64,000 nt of DNA from Ottelia alismoides (GCA_037367405.1 JAZKJV010009789.1:186001-250000), one strand, 5' to 3'. Shown: positions 11,720-24,819, counted from the first letter of the stretch. Notes: generated by a model from the sequence alone, not told the origin. A program made the numbers and translations.

Positions 11720-13534
11720 CTTAGGTTGGAAAAGGTTTTGGATACGATCCATGAACCTAAGACGACTTGGGTTTGAAAGGGTCGCAAAAGTTTTTATCGC
11801 ATTTCAATTTTTGCACCTCTGTCTAATTGATTTTTTCGGTACTATTTAAATTGTTTAAACACAAAATATTCAATTGGATTTTGTTCCCCATTAAATAATA
11901 AAACCATAGGATCTGAGTTTACGAAATTTGGATTTCATTTGCTCAAGATATGGCCTTTTGAATAAGTATGTATTCACTTTTGCGGGAACAACAAATCTGA
12001 ACGTGATTAATAAGTTAATTACTATTTTGATGCACCTCGAAATGCATGAAATATCATAGATTCTGTTGTAAATTAAATTGGCAATCTTAGGAAACTGATT
12101 TTGCGAACTTTGGATTTGAATTGATCAAGATAAGTTAATTTTAGTTATTAGGGGTGACTGCTTGAAATTGACAAACTTGATCATGAACCTTGTGATACGC
12201 ATTCAAATGAATTGATGAAAATTAATTGTTAATTTTTGGAAATTGGTTCTTGATAAATATTTGTGAAATATTTAAAGATGATAATCAATTCCTTGAATGA
12301 CATCCCACTAACCATAATGATAAGATAGTTGATCTTGATCACTGGTTAATATGAAATCATTAACAAACATTGTTTGCATACAAAACCCTAGGTCATCCTA
12401 CAATAGTTGTATGACAACGTTTACATGCAAAACTCTCTTGCTTGAATAGGATTGGGGATTTGTTTAGCAAATCTCCTTATAATATAATCAAAATTATTTT
12501 GATGTATATTATATGGTATAATTTCGGTTGAAAGACCGATGAGCATCTCAAAGTACATGATGATCTATCCGGCATTATCCTTTCCTGAGGTGGATATGGT
12601 GTCTAGTCAAAGAGATTTGGGTAGCAGGTTGCAACGTCTGTGGTCCGTCCCACTCTAGTCGATACGTGCCATGACAACGGGTTGGGACTCGATAATCCGG
12701 AGAAATCAAAGTATATTTTTCTAATTATTAAAATTCAAAATAATACGTACTTTGATATATATATCTACTATTCAAGTAAAATTCAAAGTTTGTTGATTGA
12801 AAATTGGATTGATAATTAATTTAATGTGATTAAATTAATTATATCCTATTAACACAATCTATATGAATAGATGTGTATTTCCCTTGGAAGAATTAATTAT
12901 GTGAATATGATTCACGATAATTAATTATGTCAATTTGAATAAGAGGTGGAGCATCACATAAGTGACATCCATGGTCTCCCGTCAAGGCAAAGAATTTCAT
13001 CACCAAAAGTTGTATATAGGAGACGTCTGTCCGAAGTGACAGATACTATATACAAATATTTGGATCGGGTTCTTTGCTTCTTGAAAGAGTAAGGCCGCAT
13101 ACGTAGTGACCCCAATATCGGGTCCTCATATTATTGGGGCGATATTGGATTGCGTATAGCGAGTATTAAGCCTGTTGACGGTTGGTTCAATTAGCAACGG
13201 GTCAACATCATCTTAGGAGAGGTGGGTCCGGCTATTAAAGACCGAATTGAGAAATGCAAGTTGGACTTGCGAGGCGGAATGTGTTCCCGCTTCTCTTCAT
13301 TCGAGTCACAGGTTCTCATATTATTAGTATGTGATAAAGACAGAGAGGAGATCCCAGATCTTGCTTGAGATATAGCGGTAAGTATATCTCTTACTTTGAA
13401 AAACAATTAGGGAATAATCTTTCATCGTGGACATAGCAAGACAAATTTGATTTTAAATGACTTAATCAAATGTTTTAAAAATAGATATATTATTATTTAT
13501 ATATTCTAATATAGTGCGTTCTTAATTTCAAAAA
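11720..13534 (+). other. Copia-1 5' leader with candidate splice donor
   Basis: About 1.8 kb without a conserved open frame, homologous to the Copia-2 leader (33967 back to about 32240). A consensus splice donor GGTAAGTAT occurs at 13377-13385 and is conserved in Copia-2 (32376-32368, minus). The matching acceptor position just before gag reads TTAATTTCAA here but TTATTTCAG in Copia-2. Another possible acceptor, TCTAATATAG, ends at 13513. Confidence 0.7.
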
Positions 13535-14430
13535 ATGAAGTCCATGAACCAACTGAGCAGGCTCCTGGAGGACAATTAGTTGACCGGACCAAATTATTCA
13601 TATTGGATCCGAAATTTGGATCTTGTCCTATCTGCGAAGCGCATCTCATATGTGCTGACCAAGGACAAGATTGCAGACCCTCAGACTTTGTAAGATAAAT
13701 CATTTAATGAGAAATATTATGAATATCATAACTTGACAAGGTGTTATATCCTTGGCTTATTATCCAATGTGCTTCAGAAGCAGCATGTGGAAATGAACCA
13801 CCACCAAGAAATCATGCTGAATCTGAAGGATATGTTCGGTGACATAAATCACACATAGCGTTACAATGTGACGAAAGAGCTTATTCGCTGCAAGATGCAG
13901 GAAGGGGCCTCTGTCAGAGAACACATACTCAAAGTGTTTGGGTACCTATCTGAATTGGAAACCCTGGGAGCCTACATGGATGCTGACATGCAGGCTGTTT
14001 TCATTCTCCTATCGCTCCCTAAGTCTTTCAACAACATTGTCGTGTCATATCACATGAGCAAAGTTGATTTCACTAACATTGGGCTATTAGTTGCATTAAA
14101 GTCTGTAGAAGACGTAATGAAGAAGGACGACCCCTCTGCTAGTGTAATGGTTACACAAGCAAAAGGAAAGCGCGGGCGGAAGCAAGGTTCTCAGAAGGGC
14201 CCGACCCAGAAAAGAAAGAAGAAGAATCAAGGAGTTGGTTCATCTTCTAGTGCTTCCACACTGATGACATCGAAGAAGACCGATGTCTGTCACCACTGCA
14301 AGAAGCCGGGACACTAGAGGCGTAACTGCCCAGAATACCTGAAGTCTGCCGACAAAGGTAAAGCCCCAACATATATGAATTCTACTTTCATCATTGAAAC
14401 TAGCTTTCTCATTGGATGTGAAGGAAGTTA
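13535..14430 (+). pseudogene. Copia-1 gag
   Basis: Capsid gene. The start at ATG 13535 is chosen because this frame runs unbroken in phase, apart from stops, into the long open stretch from 13868. Recognisable are LTGPNYSYWIRNLDLVLSAK near the N-terminus, CYILGLLSNVLQKQH and IMLNLKDMFGD in the UBN2-type gag domain, a basic stretch (about 14160-14230) and the zinc knuckle CHHCKKPGH at 14287-14313, followed by a stop (14315-14317) and then RRNC, which completes the finger. In-frame stops also lie after LLEDN, after DPQTL and after DINHT. The knuckle would have bound element RNA. Function is lost. Confidence 0.88.
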
Positions 14431-17400
14431 GGTTGTAGATTCTGGTGCTTCTGTTCATGTATGCAATTCGTTACATTTATTTTAGGAAACTAGGAATCTG
14501 GAGCAAGGGGAGATAGTCATCCAGATGTGATCTGATGCAAGTGTTGTAACAGTCGCCATTGGGACCTGCCGACTATCGTTATCTATGGTCGAGTCTTAGT
14601 ACTTAAAGAGTGTCTTTATGTACCTGAAGTCAGGAGGAATTCGATATCTGTATCTAAGCTTGTTAGACATGGATATTCCTTCCTTTTCTGTAATAAGTTC
14701 ATTATTAATCAATATGATAAATTTATTACGGATGGTGTTTTGGTTTCTGCTGGACTCTATGAATTGTGCATTGATGAATGTGTCATGAATGTCACTACTA
14801 CTAATAAAAACCCTAAAAGATCCAGGGAGAATGTAAATCATTCGAGTATGATTTGGCATCAAAGGCTTGGTCATTTATCTGTTGATAGGATCAATAGATT
14901 GATAAAGGATGGACCTTTAGATTTTCTACAGGTTAAATATTTACCTACCTGTGAACATTGCATTCAAGGTAAAATGACCAGGATGCCTTTCTTTAACAAG
15001 GTTACGAGATGCATAGATATTCTTGACCTAATACATACTGATGTATGTGGTCCCTTCAGTACCGCGACTCATAATGGATATCGATATTATTTGATGTTTA
15101 TTGATGACCATTCGCGATACGGGTTTATCTTCCTACTACGTCATAAATCTGAAACCTTTGAAAAGTTCAAAGAGTTTAAGGCTTTGGTTGAGAACCAAAC
15201 CGATAGGAAGATTAAACGGATTCAATCTGACCGAGGTGGCGAGTACCTCTCAGATGAATTCAAGGGATAACTTAAAGAGAATGGAATTATCTCCAATCTC
15301 ACTCCCCCTAGATCTCCCCAATTTAATGGTGTTGCTGAAAGAAGCAACATGACCATCATGGACATGGTTCATTCAATGATGAGCAAAGCACGTTTACCTC
15401 TTAGTTTCTGGGGATATGCAATAGAGACTACAATATATATATATCCTGAATAAGATTCCTAGCAAATCTGTGCCTAAGACTCCTTATGAGCATGGAACCA
15501 AACCTAGTGTTAATCGCTTGAGGGTTTGGGTTTGCCTAGTCCATGCAAAGAATGTGGACGCAAGTAAGCTAGAATCTCGCACTTGTGAGTGCTACTTCAT
15601 TGGGTATGTTAAAGATGGTATTGGATATCAACTTTATGACCCTGAGACCCAAAAGGTTTTTGTCTCTAGAGATGTGAAATTTTTGGAGGATGATTTCCTT
15701 AAAGGTCAAGATAGAAATGAAGTAGAGGAACTCATTGAATCCTCTGAGGATTCTGAGATTCCTGAACCAGAAACTAAGGAGATCAATGAAGATGAAACAC
15801 CCATACCTCTTTGAAGGAGTTCGAGGTTGCACCACCTGAAAGGTATGGATTCCATGCGTCAAGAGAAACATACAATGATCCTACTTCATTTGATGAAGCA
15901 CTCGCGTATCATGACATGGATAGATGGATGCTAATGAAGTCAGAGAATGACTCCATGCATAAGAATGGTATATGGACCCTAGAGGATCCACCTAAAGGGG
16001 TAAAACCCATTGGGTGTAAATGGATCTTCAAGAGAAAAAGGGGACCTGATGGGATAGTAGAGACTTTCAAGGCACGATTCGTAGCCAAGGGCTACACAAA
16101 GAGAGAAGGCATCGACTACGATGAGACGTTCTCTCCTGTGGCTATGCTTAAGTCTGTCAGGACACTGCTAGCTATAGCTGCATCTCTTGACTACGACATC
16201 TGGCAGATGGACATCAAGACAACTTTCCTCAATGGATACCTCGAGGAGGATATCTATATGGAGCAGCCCCAGGGCTTCATAGTTGAGGATGGAAAAGTAT
16301 GCAAGCTAAAGAAATCCATCTATGGGCTCAAACAAGATTCTCGTAGCTGGAACATCATATTTGACAAAACAATAAAGAGTTATGATTTTGTGTAGAATCT
16401 TGATGAACCTTGTGTGTACAAGAAGCTTAGTGGGAGTGCCATTGTGGTTATCGTGCTTTACGTAGATGATATCCTTATCATTGGGAATGATACATGAATG
16501 ATGACCAGTGTAAAGATTTGGTTATCTCATACATTCAAGATGAAAGATCTTGGAGAAGCCTCTTACATCTTAGGCCTGAAGCTGCTCAGAAACCGAGAAA
16601 AGAGGATGTTGGGATTGTCACAACATGGATACATTAAGAAGATTCTTGAACTAATTCTGGATGGATAGTTCCAAGAAAAGATTCCACCCCTTAAGACATG
16701 GTATCCATCTATCTAAAGGGATGGCTCCTCAAAGTGTTGAGGAAAAGAAGGCCATGGCTGGATGCCCCAATGCATCAGCTGTAGTAAGTTTAATGTATGC
16801 TATGATGTGTACTAGGATAGACATCTGCCATGCAGTGGGTGTGGTAAGTCGTTACCAATCCTGCTATGGAGAGCAACACTGGAATGCAGTAAAGAACATA
16901 TTCAAATATCTAAGACGGACGCAAGATTACTTCTTGGTCTACGGAGATGATGATCTCCAAGTCTTGGGTTATACAGATTCAGACTTCCAGTCAGATATTG
17001 ATGATCGAAAGTCGACATCAGGGTTTGTATTCCTGTTGAACGGTGGTGCTGTGAGCTGGAGAATCAAGAAGCAGGACACTATGACGGATTCAACAATAGA
17101 AGCCGAATACATTACCACACCGGATGCTGCAAAGGAGTTGGTGTTGTTGTGCAAGTTCATCTTGAGCTTGGCGTAGTTTCCTTTGATACTCCCATCCCGT
17201 TACTCTACGATAACACGGGAGCCATTGCCCAGGCAAAGGAACCCATATGGCATCAAAAGAGAAAGCACATTGAAAGAAAATACCACATCATTTGGGAGAT
17301 TCAAAAGAATGGTGATATCATCATCACCAAAGTGGCCTCTACCGACAACGTTACTGATCCTCTTACCAAATCTATAACGCAGAAGGTTTTTGACCAGCAT

Positions 17401-17463
17401 GTAATGAGTATGGGTTTAAGAACTATTCCTGAATGGTTATGTGGGCTAGTGGGAGATTGTTAG
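14431..17463 (+). pseudogene. Copia-1 pol: protease, integrase, RT, RNase H
   Basis: Continues from gag as one polyprotein, as usual for Copia. Protease: VVDSGASVHVCNS with the active-site Asp at 14438-14440. A frameshift follows near 14590. GAG-pre-integrase: MIWHQRLGHLSVDRI and CEHCIQGK (14850-14980). Integrase: Asp in HTDVCGPF, Asp in QSDRGGEY, Glu in GVAER (about 15030-15350); a stop near 15268 and an AT-repeat shift near 15435 break the frame. RT: 15811-16500 with KARFVAKGYTKREGIDY, QMDIKTTFLNG and the YVDD box at 16459-16470. RNase H: GYTDSDF, EAEYI, LYDNTGAIAQAKEP and RKHIERKYH (16970-17290). The frame ends at 17463, just inside the 3' LTR. At least four frameshifts and several stops are present. 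Confidence 0.92.
17447..17457 (+). other. Copia-1 polypurine tract
   Basis: AGTGGGAGAT immediately before the 3' LTR start TGTTAG at 17458, the usual Copia plus-strand primer site. Confidence 0.85.
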
Positions 17464-19979
17464 CTATGTGAGCCTGAGGCGAACCATTCTTACAATAAAT
17501 GTTATTGTAATAAATATGGTTTATCAATAAAAGTTATTGATTGTTCACTTCCTTTCTGAAATTAAGTGAACGAATACACTATAAGGTGCCTCTGTACAAT
17601 TAGGGTTATGTACCATGGTCGTCTTGATAATCATATAGCTGTTGATTCATTAGATGAATCATAGAGGCTGGTGCTTGGATGGATATCTAAGGGGTTAGAT
17701 AGAGGACTCATCAAGCACCGTCAAACGATTATTAAGAGATATCTCCAGCCTGAGTAGGAGATGGCAATCCTTTCTCACATAGGCTGATATCTGACTGACG
17801 TCTTGATGCAGGTCCTCTGCATGGGAATAGTGATTCGAAGGTGTCAGATTAGTTAGGTCAATGGGTTGACTTAGCGAGATCGAGATAACCTAAGCCCTAT
17901 GTTGAAAGCTGTCACAACATAGGCACACATTCTCTGACCGGAGACAGATGTGTTACTATATGTCTGAGTATGTACATTTGGCATACCATTACGTTGATGA
18001 CCTAACCAAGGTCTATACACTGGCGAGCTGGTGTGCATATAAGGGCATATGAGTAATACGATATCTCAAAGGGATCATACAGGTTCACTTATGAACCAGA
18101 AGACATGAGCTCACTCACGAGGTATTGGGACCGACCGAATTCCATGCATGGTCGTCGTGCTTTGAAAGCATGACAAGAATTTGAAGATATGATATATGCT
18201 TTGGGAAAGCATATGATCGATACCAAATCCCAATGACCAAGATTGAGAAACTTGGTGATCAAACCCTAAAGAAGGCAGTGTAAAATTGATCTTCATCTTC
18301 AAGTTGATCATTGGTCTTCCAGTGTGCAGGATGTGCAGGTATTGGGAATACCTAGGGGTGATGTGATCATAAACGATTGTATAACCATGACGCTTCCAGT
18401 CCGAGAGAGTGATGAACAGGTCTGGATTTTAGTGACTCCTCTTAGTGGAGAAGTAACTTGATCTTAGTCCAAGTGTTGGACATTGATCTGAATGAGATTC
18501 AGATGCAATGAGAAGATTAAGTATACGGACTTGATTTAATCAAGCATATATGGGAGGTCCGTGAGATTTGAATTTGAGATGAGATCTCAACATCCAAGTC
18601 ACTATACGTGGAATAATATAATCGTCCTGTCCTTATCTCCAAGTTTCTGCGGAGAAAACACATTATTCTTGAAGGAGTTTAGGAATAATTCTTATGACGA
18701 ATTTTGTATCCAAGCAAGAAGGTCTTGATGATTAAATAAGATTTAATTATCAAGTATAATATGAATAAGATTCATATTATGAGAATGATTCTCCAAGATA
18801 ATTTAATGAGATTTAATTATCAAGGAAAAGCATATCGTGGAAAGTGTTATCTATAATATCTGTGTATATTATAAATGTGATTTATAATATATCAGAGAGA
18901 GAGAGAGAAACTTTTTAAATAGCATTTGTTAATTGTTAATGTGTATTGGATTCGCATTAATTAATTAATTTATTGGAAATGTAATTTACAAATTAGTTTG
19001 GGTTGTGAATATGATTCACATATTTTTCAATGGAATGATTGAAATATTCACAAATTAATTTGGAATTAATTTGTTGGATAATTTTGCAATAATAGTTATT
19101 GCAATTCATTAAGGAATAATAGGATAAAATAACGAGGAAATAATCACCACAAAAATTAGGTGATATCACCTATAGGTGACACCCCCTATTTTGGGGGGTG
19201 ATTAATTATCCTCTCTTTTTTATCTTGTTATCTCTTGATAATTGATTTATGTTAAATTAAATTGTGTTGATGATAATACAACATATATTGGATTTGATAT
19301 AAATTAATGTTGTTGGTTTTTAACCAACAACGATCATGGCCGTTGATTGATACATAGAACAACCTAGCCGTTGGATCTATGTATGCCATGGATTGAGATC
19401 CATTGGATCCCAAACTAATATATAAGGAGGGCAACCCTATCCCCTTCCAGGAACACCTAGAGTACACGTCTACTCTCTCTCTCTCCTCTCATTCTCACCG
19501 TCCTCTCTCTCTCTCTATGGTGGCCGTCCATCTTATGTGTTGAGAGAGATCTTCTTGCCTTCGTCATAGACTACTCAAGGATCTCCATCTTCTTTTGGGG
19601 CTACTTGCTCTAGAGGAAGATGACAGATTTCGTTGGATGAAATCAGGGGATTCGAGGCTTGGATCTTCGTCGAGGATTACAGGAGTCACACATCTCATCA
19701 TCGCGCCCGCAATTGCTGTCTTCATGGATCGGACTTGAGCAAGGAGGATCTCTTGCTTTAGAGATCTCGTGATCGCAACCACGCTTCGAGAGGTATTTCT
19801 AATAATTTGTGGTTTGATGAAACAATCCAAGAAATGTTCTTGTAATCATGTGGTTTCATCACATGTTTAAAATTTTTAATTCCGCTGCATCTTGCGACTA
19901 GTGCGACTAGTCGCCCCGATCGCATAAGATTGGATCGTCACGCTTCCGTGATGCTCTTGAGGATTCTCAATATCCTTCA
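17458..19979 (+). repeat. Copia-1 3' LTR
   Basis: 2,522 bp, TGTTAGCTATGTGAGCC to TATCCTTCA, the partner of 9194-11705. The TATA box TATATAAG is at 19419-19426. It is followed by TGCAA and then by the interrupted Gypsy-1 RNase H frame on the minus strand. Confidence 0.93.
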
Positions 19980-20960
19980 TGCAATCCATCCCTCCTCTGT
20001 CCCAGCACAGCCCCAATGGTAAAATCTGAGGCATCTGTCGTGATCTCGAATGGGAGAGACCAATCGGGTGGCTGAAGGACAAGAGACTCTACAACCATAT
20101 TCTTGAGAGTATTGAATGCCGAAAGACGCTTTTCATCTATCATAAACTAGACATCTTTCGCGAGAAGATCAGACAACGGTCCGGCAATTTTACTGAAGTC
20201 TCTTATGAAATGTCTGTAGAAACTGACATGCCCGAGGAAAGGCCATAGTTGTTTCAGATTGGACGGTGGATTGAGTTTCTTTATGATATCCACCTTGGCC
20301 GGGTCCTCCTCCATGGCCCGATTGGAGATGATGTGACCAAGGACCGTCCCCTGAGTCATCATGAAATGACTCTTCTCCCAAGAAAGCACGAGATTGACCT
20401 CCGTGCACCTTTGAAGAACGTGATCTAGGCTAGGAAGGCAAGAATCGAAATCATCACCGTAGACCGAGAAATCATCCATGAAGACCTCGAAGATATCTTC
20501 CACCATGTCCGCGAATATCGAAAGCATGCATCTCTGTAATGTAGCCAGAGCATTACATAATCCAAAGGGCATCTAATTGAAAGCATATGTTCCGAACGGA
20601 CAGGTGAATGTAATCTTTTCTTGGTCTTCTAGAGTAATGACCACTTGATTGTATCCCGAGTACCAATCAAGGAAGCAATAACAACTCTTCCCTGATAACC
20701 GTTCGATGATCTGATCGATGAACGGTAGCGGGAAATGATCCTTCTTGGTCGCCTGATTCAAACGTTTGTAGTCCACACAGACGCGCCAAGAAGTTGGTAC
20801 TCGGGTAGCGATCTCCTCTTCGTCCTCATTGATCATTGTAGTGATACCAGTCTTAGTACCACATGCAACAGACTAACCCATTTTGAGTCGGAGATGGAAT
20901 AGATAAAATCGGCGCTCCACCACTTGGATATTTCCTTCATAACCACCTCTCAAAGATTCG
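19980..20960 (-). pseudogene. Gypsy-1 reverse transcriptase and start of RNase H
   Basis: RT copies the element RNA into cDNA inside the particle. The minus strand reads, in order: ISDSKWVS near 20910; TRVPTSWRVCVDYKRLNQAT and KDHFPLPFIDQIIERL (20690-20800); CYCFLDWYSGYNQV; TFTCPFGTYAF; MPFGLCNALATLQRCM; the catalytic box FMDD at 20471-20482; then the connection and LQPPDWSLPFEITTDASDF (about 20010-20080), which holds the first RNase H Asp. In-frame stops occur just before MPFGL (20573-20575) and after LLAKDV. The frame is otherwise open and runs into the Copia-1 junction at 19980, resuming at 9193. It is close to Athila-type RT by eye. Confidence 0.92.
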
Positions 20961-21920
20961 GGTTCAGCTTGCACTGAAACTCACGAGATGGCTTATCATC
21001 ATCCTCGAGAAAAGATGTGGTGGGAGCACAAAGCCGGACTAATCCCATGGAGATCAGCTACTGACCACCCGATCGCCTTGCGGTTCTTCTCATGAATCGC
21101 CATCAGACATGATTCCCGATCTTTAGTCAGATTGGAAGAGATGATGATCGGAAACATTTTTGATTCACCCGTAAGGAATCAGTACTTCTTGCTTTGAGGT
21201 AAATGTTTTAGCTCAGGCAGATAAGGAATAGGGAGAGCAGGTTTGATTAGAGCCTGAGAATAGGCTACTAGATCGATGTGCGTGAGCTCTGCCTGCTCTG
21301 ACTCAGAAAGAACCGGAGATTATTGGATGTTATGATTAGATTCGATCTCCTGTCTGGTTGTAGGCTCTAATAGTGGAGTCTGAAGTGATAGAAATTCAGC
21401 AAAGCACTGCCAATCAACATCTTCAGAATCTGAATGATCTGCAGATGACTGTCAGTTCTGATGGTTTACTTCGGACTCGGAGGGATAAAGAATGTCTTAA
21501 TGTTCTGAAAAGTTCTCAGAATCATCTCCGTTAAGATTGTCGCTATTCAGCTCTAGGATTGTGCTCTCCAATATCCCATCCTCTAATATTTGAATCTCGT
21601 CTTCGACTGAAAGTGGAAGATTAGGTGCTATGTTCAGCCCATACGGCTTCATCGTTGGTTTGTATGAAGTCACAATCGTGATGATTGTCTTGATAGTCAT
21701 CAGATGCTCGCTCTGATTCAGTTGATCGAAATTTCTGGTCTTGGATCGTCTCTATATGTATACATTCACCCTGGACGCAGAACTACACCTTCCCTGTACC
21801 ATAGTCGGAAATGGCCTTCGTTGATGCGAGAACAGGTCGTCCTAGTATGATCGAGGTATCGGTCACGCACTTAGGGACCTCCATGTCCAACACAACGAAG
21901 TCCACGGTGAATTACGAACC
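20961..21920 (-). pseudogene. Gypsy-1 pol, linker between protease and RT
   Basis: Coding remnant of the N-terminal pol linker. Only short frames survive. A stretch at 21497-21700 encodes an acidic segment rich in Asp, Glu and Asn (VEDEIQILEDGILES and similar). The same spacer in Gypsy-2 (about 47310-48140) is also broken. No enzymatic motif is visible. Confidence 0.55.
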
Positions 21921-22133
21921 CTAAATTGTGACGATAACATCTTCGATTAAACCGTTAGGCCTCTTGACCGATCTACCAACAAACTGCAAGATCGTTTGGT
22001 TTGGTCGAAGAGGACCGAACTCAAACTTATCGAGTAGCGAAGATGAAAGGAGATTAATAGAAGATCTACTATCTAGTAGAGTCTGATCAAAAGTTTGATT
22101 GAGGATCTTGCATCTGACATACGGTGCTCCCAA
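21921..22133 (-). pseudogene. Gypsy-1 aspartic protease region
   Basis: Retroviral-type protease that would cut the Gag-Pol polyprotein. The minus strand reads GAPYVRCKILNQTFDQTLLD, then SRSSINLLSSSLLDKFEFGP and NGLIEDVIVTI. The expected active site DSGSSINLLP is altered to DSRSS, replacing the glycine of the catalytic triad. Gypsy-2 (46980-47310) shows the same region with another change in the triad (DNDSS). It is placed between gag and RT as in other Athila-type elements. Confidence 0.75.
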
Positions 22134-22561
22134 ATCTAATCACTTGGTTGGGAGTCGATTCTGAATGGCATGCCATGTTTCCTTGGTCAGCACATGGATC
22201 TCAGAATAGTGATTACACTGCCTCTTCTTTCTGTGGACTGTGGTTCATTCTTTTAAGCCTTTCTGAAGAACAGGGATGTGCGCCAAGGCTTCCAAAAGAG
22301 TGAGTTGGATTGTGAATTTATCGAGCATCTCTTTCGTCAGATAATTCATTTAGATCTTTTTGGTGTTTTCTTTTTTATCACCTTTTCCTAAGCAGAGTGC
22401 TTTGGGAAAAGGAATCTGTACACCCTCCGGTTAGTTTGTACAATTGGAGGATCAAAAGAAGAAGAAGAAGGAAATATTTTTGAAAAACTAGGACCTGATT
22501 TCCTCGAATCATCATAAAGAGAAAGATCTTGATCAACAATCTTTTTATTTTTTTTCGATTT

Positions 22562-24819
22562 CTAATCTTTTGTATATTTTTTGTGATTTTCTATCATCAT
22601 CACTAGAAACAAAGAGGGGGTAATGCATGCTTCAGGCTTGGCGGCTTCAGCACCGCCATCTCTATCGTCAAAGGGTGTGGCTTCAGTACCGTCGTCAGGG
22701 TCTCCTACAGGCTCTCTTGTGTTATCCATAATATCCTCCTTAAGCCTAGAAGAGTCTCCGTATACTGAAATCCTACCGCTCATGAGAGAAATGAAGTCAA
22801 CGTCATCACAGAAAAGATAATCATCTGGAAATACATCTGACTGGAGGGTGGGCTCGGTCAAATCTTCCTACTCTGGTTTCTGCTTCAGATTGTTCGGGTT
22901 GGGTTCTATCTGGGCATGCAATGCGGACTTCCCTTTGACCAGGTCGGTGACATGGGTTTTGAACTCATCCATTTCTCACCTAAAAGAAGCCTGTTGATCA
23001 GTGATCAGGTTAGCAAGATATTTTAAAGCTGGGTTTTCATGTAAAGGCCCATGAGACCCGAATGAGTCGCCTCGGGGATACTGAGGCTGCTGTAGAGTTG
23101 ACCGCTGCTGTGGGGGATACTGCTGCTGATGCTGAGGCTGGTAAGTGCTCTGCCTCCACTGAGGTTGTTGATACTGATGAGGACCTTAATGTTGCTGCTG
23201 CTCTCTGTTCTGCCCCATTGGTGCCTGCGGTTCCTGTTGGGAAGAGGTACCTCCTGTTGACCAATGGAAACCAGGTTGATCATGACGGATTCGTGGTTGC
23301 TACGGTCGGTCATACCAATTCCCATTGACCTCGGTCAATGGCTCAGGCATCTCCGAGTATGATGGGAGCATAGATGCCAAGGGCTGATCTCTCTAATGCA
23401 TCACCATCTGAGTGTCAGATGATGGCATCTGCTGGAATTGTGGGTATGCCGAGAGATGATGAGCAGGCTCAGAATGCACATGGTATATGTGTTGTAGTGG
23501 AGGCCTTAGAAGTATGCCTTGATCTCAGCTACCTGAGTCAGCTTGTGATCTAGAAGACAGGTTGGAGTCTGTCTATAATTCTTGAAGGCACATAATCTGT
23601 CTTCAGATCACTCAGGCATCATTCAGGCTTGTCAATCTTATCGAGCTTGTCTAAGTTTTGGCACTTTTTCTCAATTATTTCCATTCGATCCAACTTCTGA
23701 TAATGATCCACATATCAGCTGATGGAGATTCGAGAGGAATAGAAATGACAGAAGATGGATTCCCTTCTATCTGTGCCACTCGGGAATGCTGGTGATAGGT
23801 TGGTGGTTTCGTTTGATTGTAGACCCGAGTCTGAGACATCGTAGTGTAGTTCTCTATCATTTTCTCGTAAATGGCCCAGACTCTATCATCATGCATCGAA
23901 AAATAGGATCCACCACATGCGGCACTCACCAGTCCCTGTAATTCCGGTGTCATCCCACTGACGAAACTATGTACAAGAGTCGGCTTGGAAAGCTCGTGGT
24001 GGGGACACCGACCGATAAGCTCCCGAAATCTGTCCCATGCCTCGTGGAACTACTCGTTCCCGATGACGGTGAAATTACTGATCATAGTTCGAGCAGCATT
24101 AGTTTGACCGAGAGTGTAATACTTGTTCAGATATGCAGTTCTCAGCTCCTCCCATGTCAAAACGTATCTCCCTAGATATTTCAGCCAGTAGGTTGCTCGA
24201 TCAACAGGGAAAAATGGAAACATGAACAACGTGATCGTGTCCTAGTTGACGTGATCATCGTGTACCGTGCTGCAGATAAGCTCGAACTCCTGAAGGTGCT
24301 GGTGCAGCTCCTCAGTAGAAAGACCGTGAAACTTGGTTAGCATTTGGATGGTCAGAGGATGGAACTCGAATTTCCTGTGAATAACAGGGAGACAGATCAA
24401 CCGATGAGTCGTAGTCGCTCTAGGGTTGTAGAGTTGTTGCATCATGCGGTTCGGGTCCACTGGCAGTCTCTCTAGTTTCTCCTGATCCTCACATCCTTGA
24501 TTCTAGCTACAGGTTGATCTCGTTGCACGTGTAGCTGAATCAGCTCAGCTCTGACATCGTTCATGAGTCTACCTTGCTCCCTAATCTGGTTATGCATTGT
24601 CTCGAGGGAATCAAGTAAACCACTGTTGATCGCAACTTGATCGATGATGACAGAAGTGGTCTGCGGTCCTTTACTAGCCATGTCGTCTGGAAAGGAGAAA
24701 GAGTCTAAGTCAGGCTTGACCAGATCAATGTGTAACTGCAAATGATTTTCTGGAGGTGATGATGGTAGAGAAGGATTAGGAGAAGAAATCGATGACGGGC
24801 TTCTAACTAGAAGTAACAA
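22562..24819 (-). pseudogene. Gypsy-1 gag
   Basis: Start chosen at the CAT at 24817-24819, opening a 115-codon frame with a Pro/Ser-rich N-terminus, then DDMASKGPQTTSVIIDQVA and REQGRLMNDVRAELIQLHV, likely coiled coil. Next come RLICLPVIHRKFEFHPLTIQ and KFHGLSTEELHQHLQEFELI (24300-24420), the usual start of the Athila capsid domain; the central domain near 23950-24080; and GSYFSMHDDRVWAIYEKMIE (23840-23900). The C-terminal part (22562-22861) is acidic and Gly/Asp-rich and holds LMSGRISVYGD, matching LRSGRIPTDD in Gypsy-2. Stops and shifts separate these pieces. No zinc knuckle is visible. Confidence 0.82.

Larger units (their letters stand above)
9194..19979 (+). mobile_element. Copia-1: full-length Ty1/Copia retrotransposon
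   Basis: A 10,786-bp element: LTR 9194-11705, primer site 11708-11719, leader to 13534, gag-pol 13535-17463, polypurine tract, LTR 17458-19979. Domain order protease, integrase, RT, RNase H is diagnostic of Copia. It lies inside the RNase H gene of Gypsy-1. The LTRs differ at roughly one base in ten by eye near their start. Gag-pol holds several stops and frameshifts, so the copy is dead. I do not assign a lineage within Copia; the 2.5 kb LTRs and ~1.8 kb leader are long for the superfamily. Confidence 0.93.

Noticed and set aside
23062..23328. 88-codon plus-strand frame within Gypsy-1 gag
   Set aside because: Antisense to gag and produced by a repetitive Gln/Gly-coding stretch.
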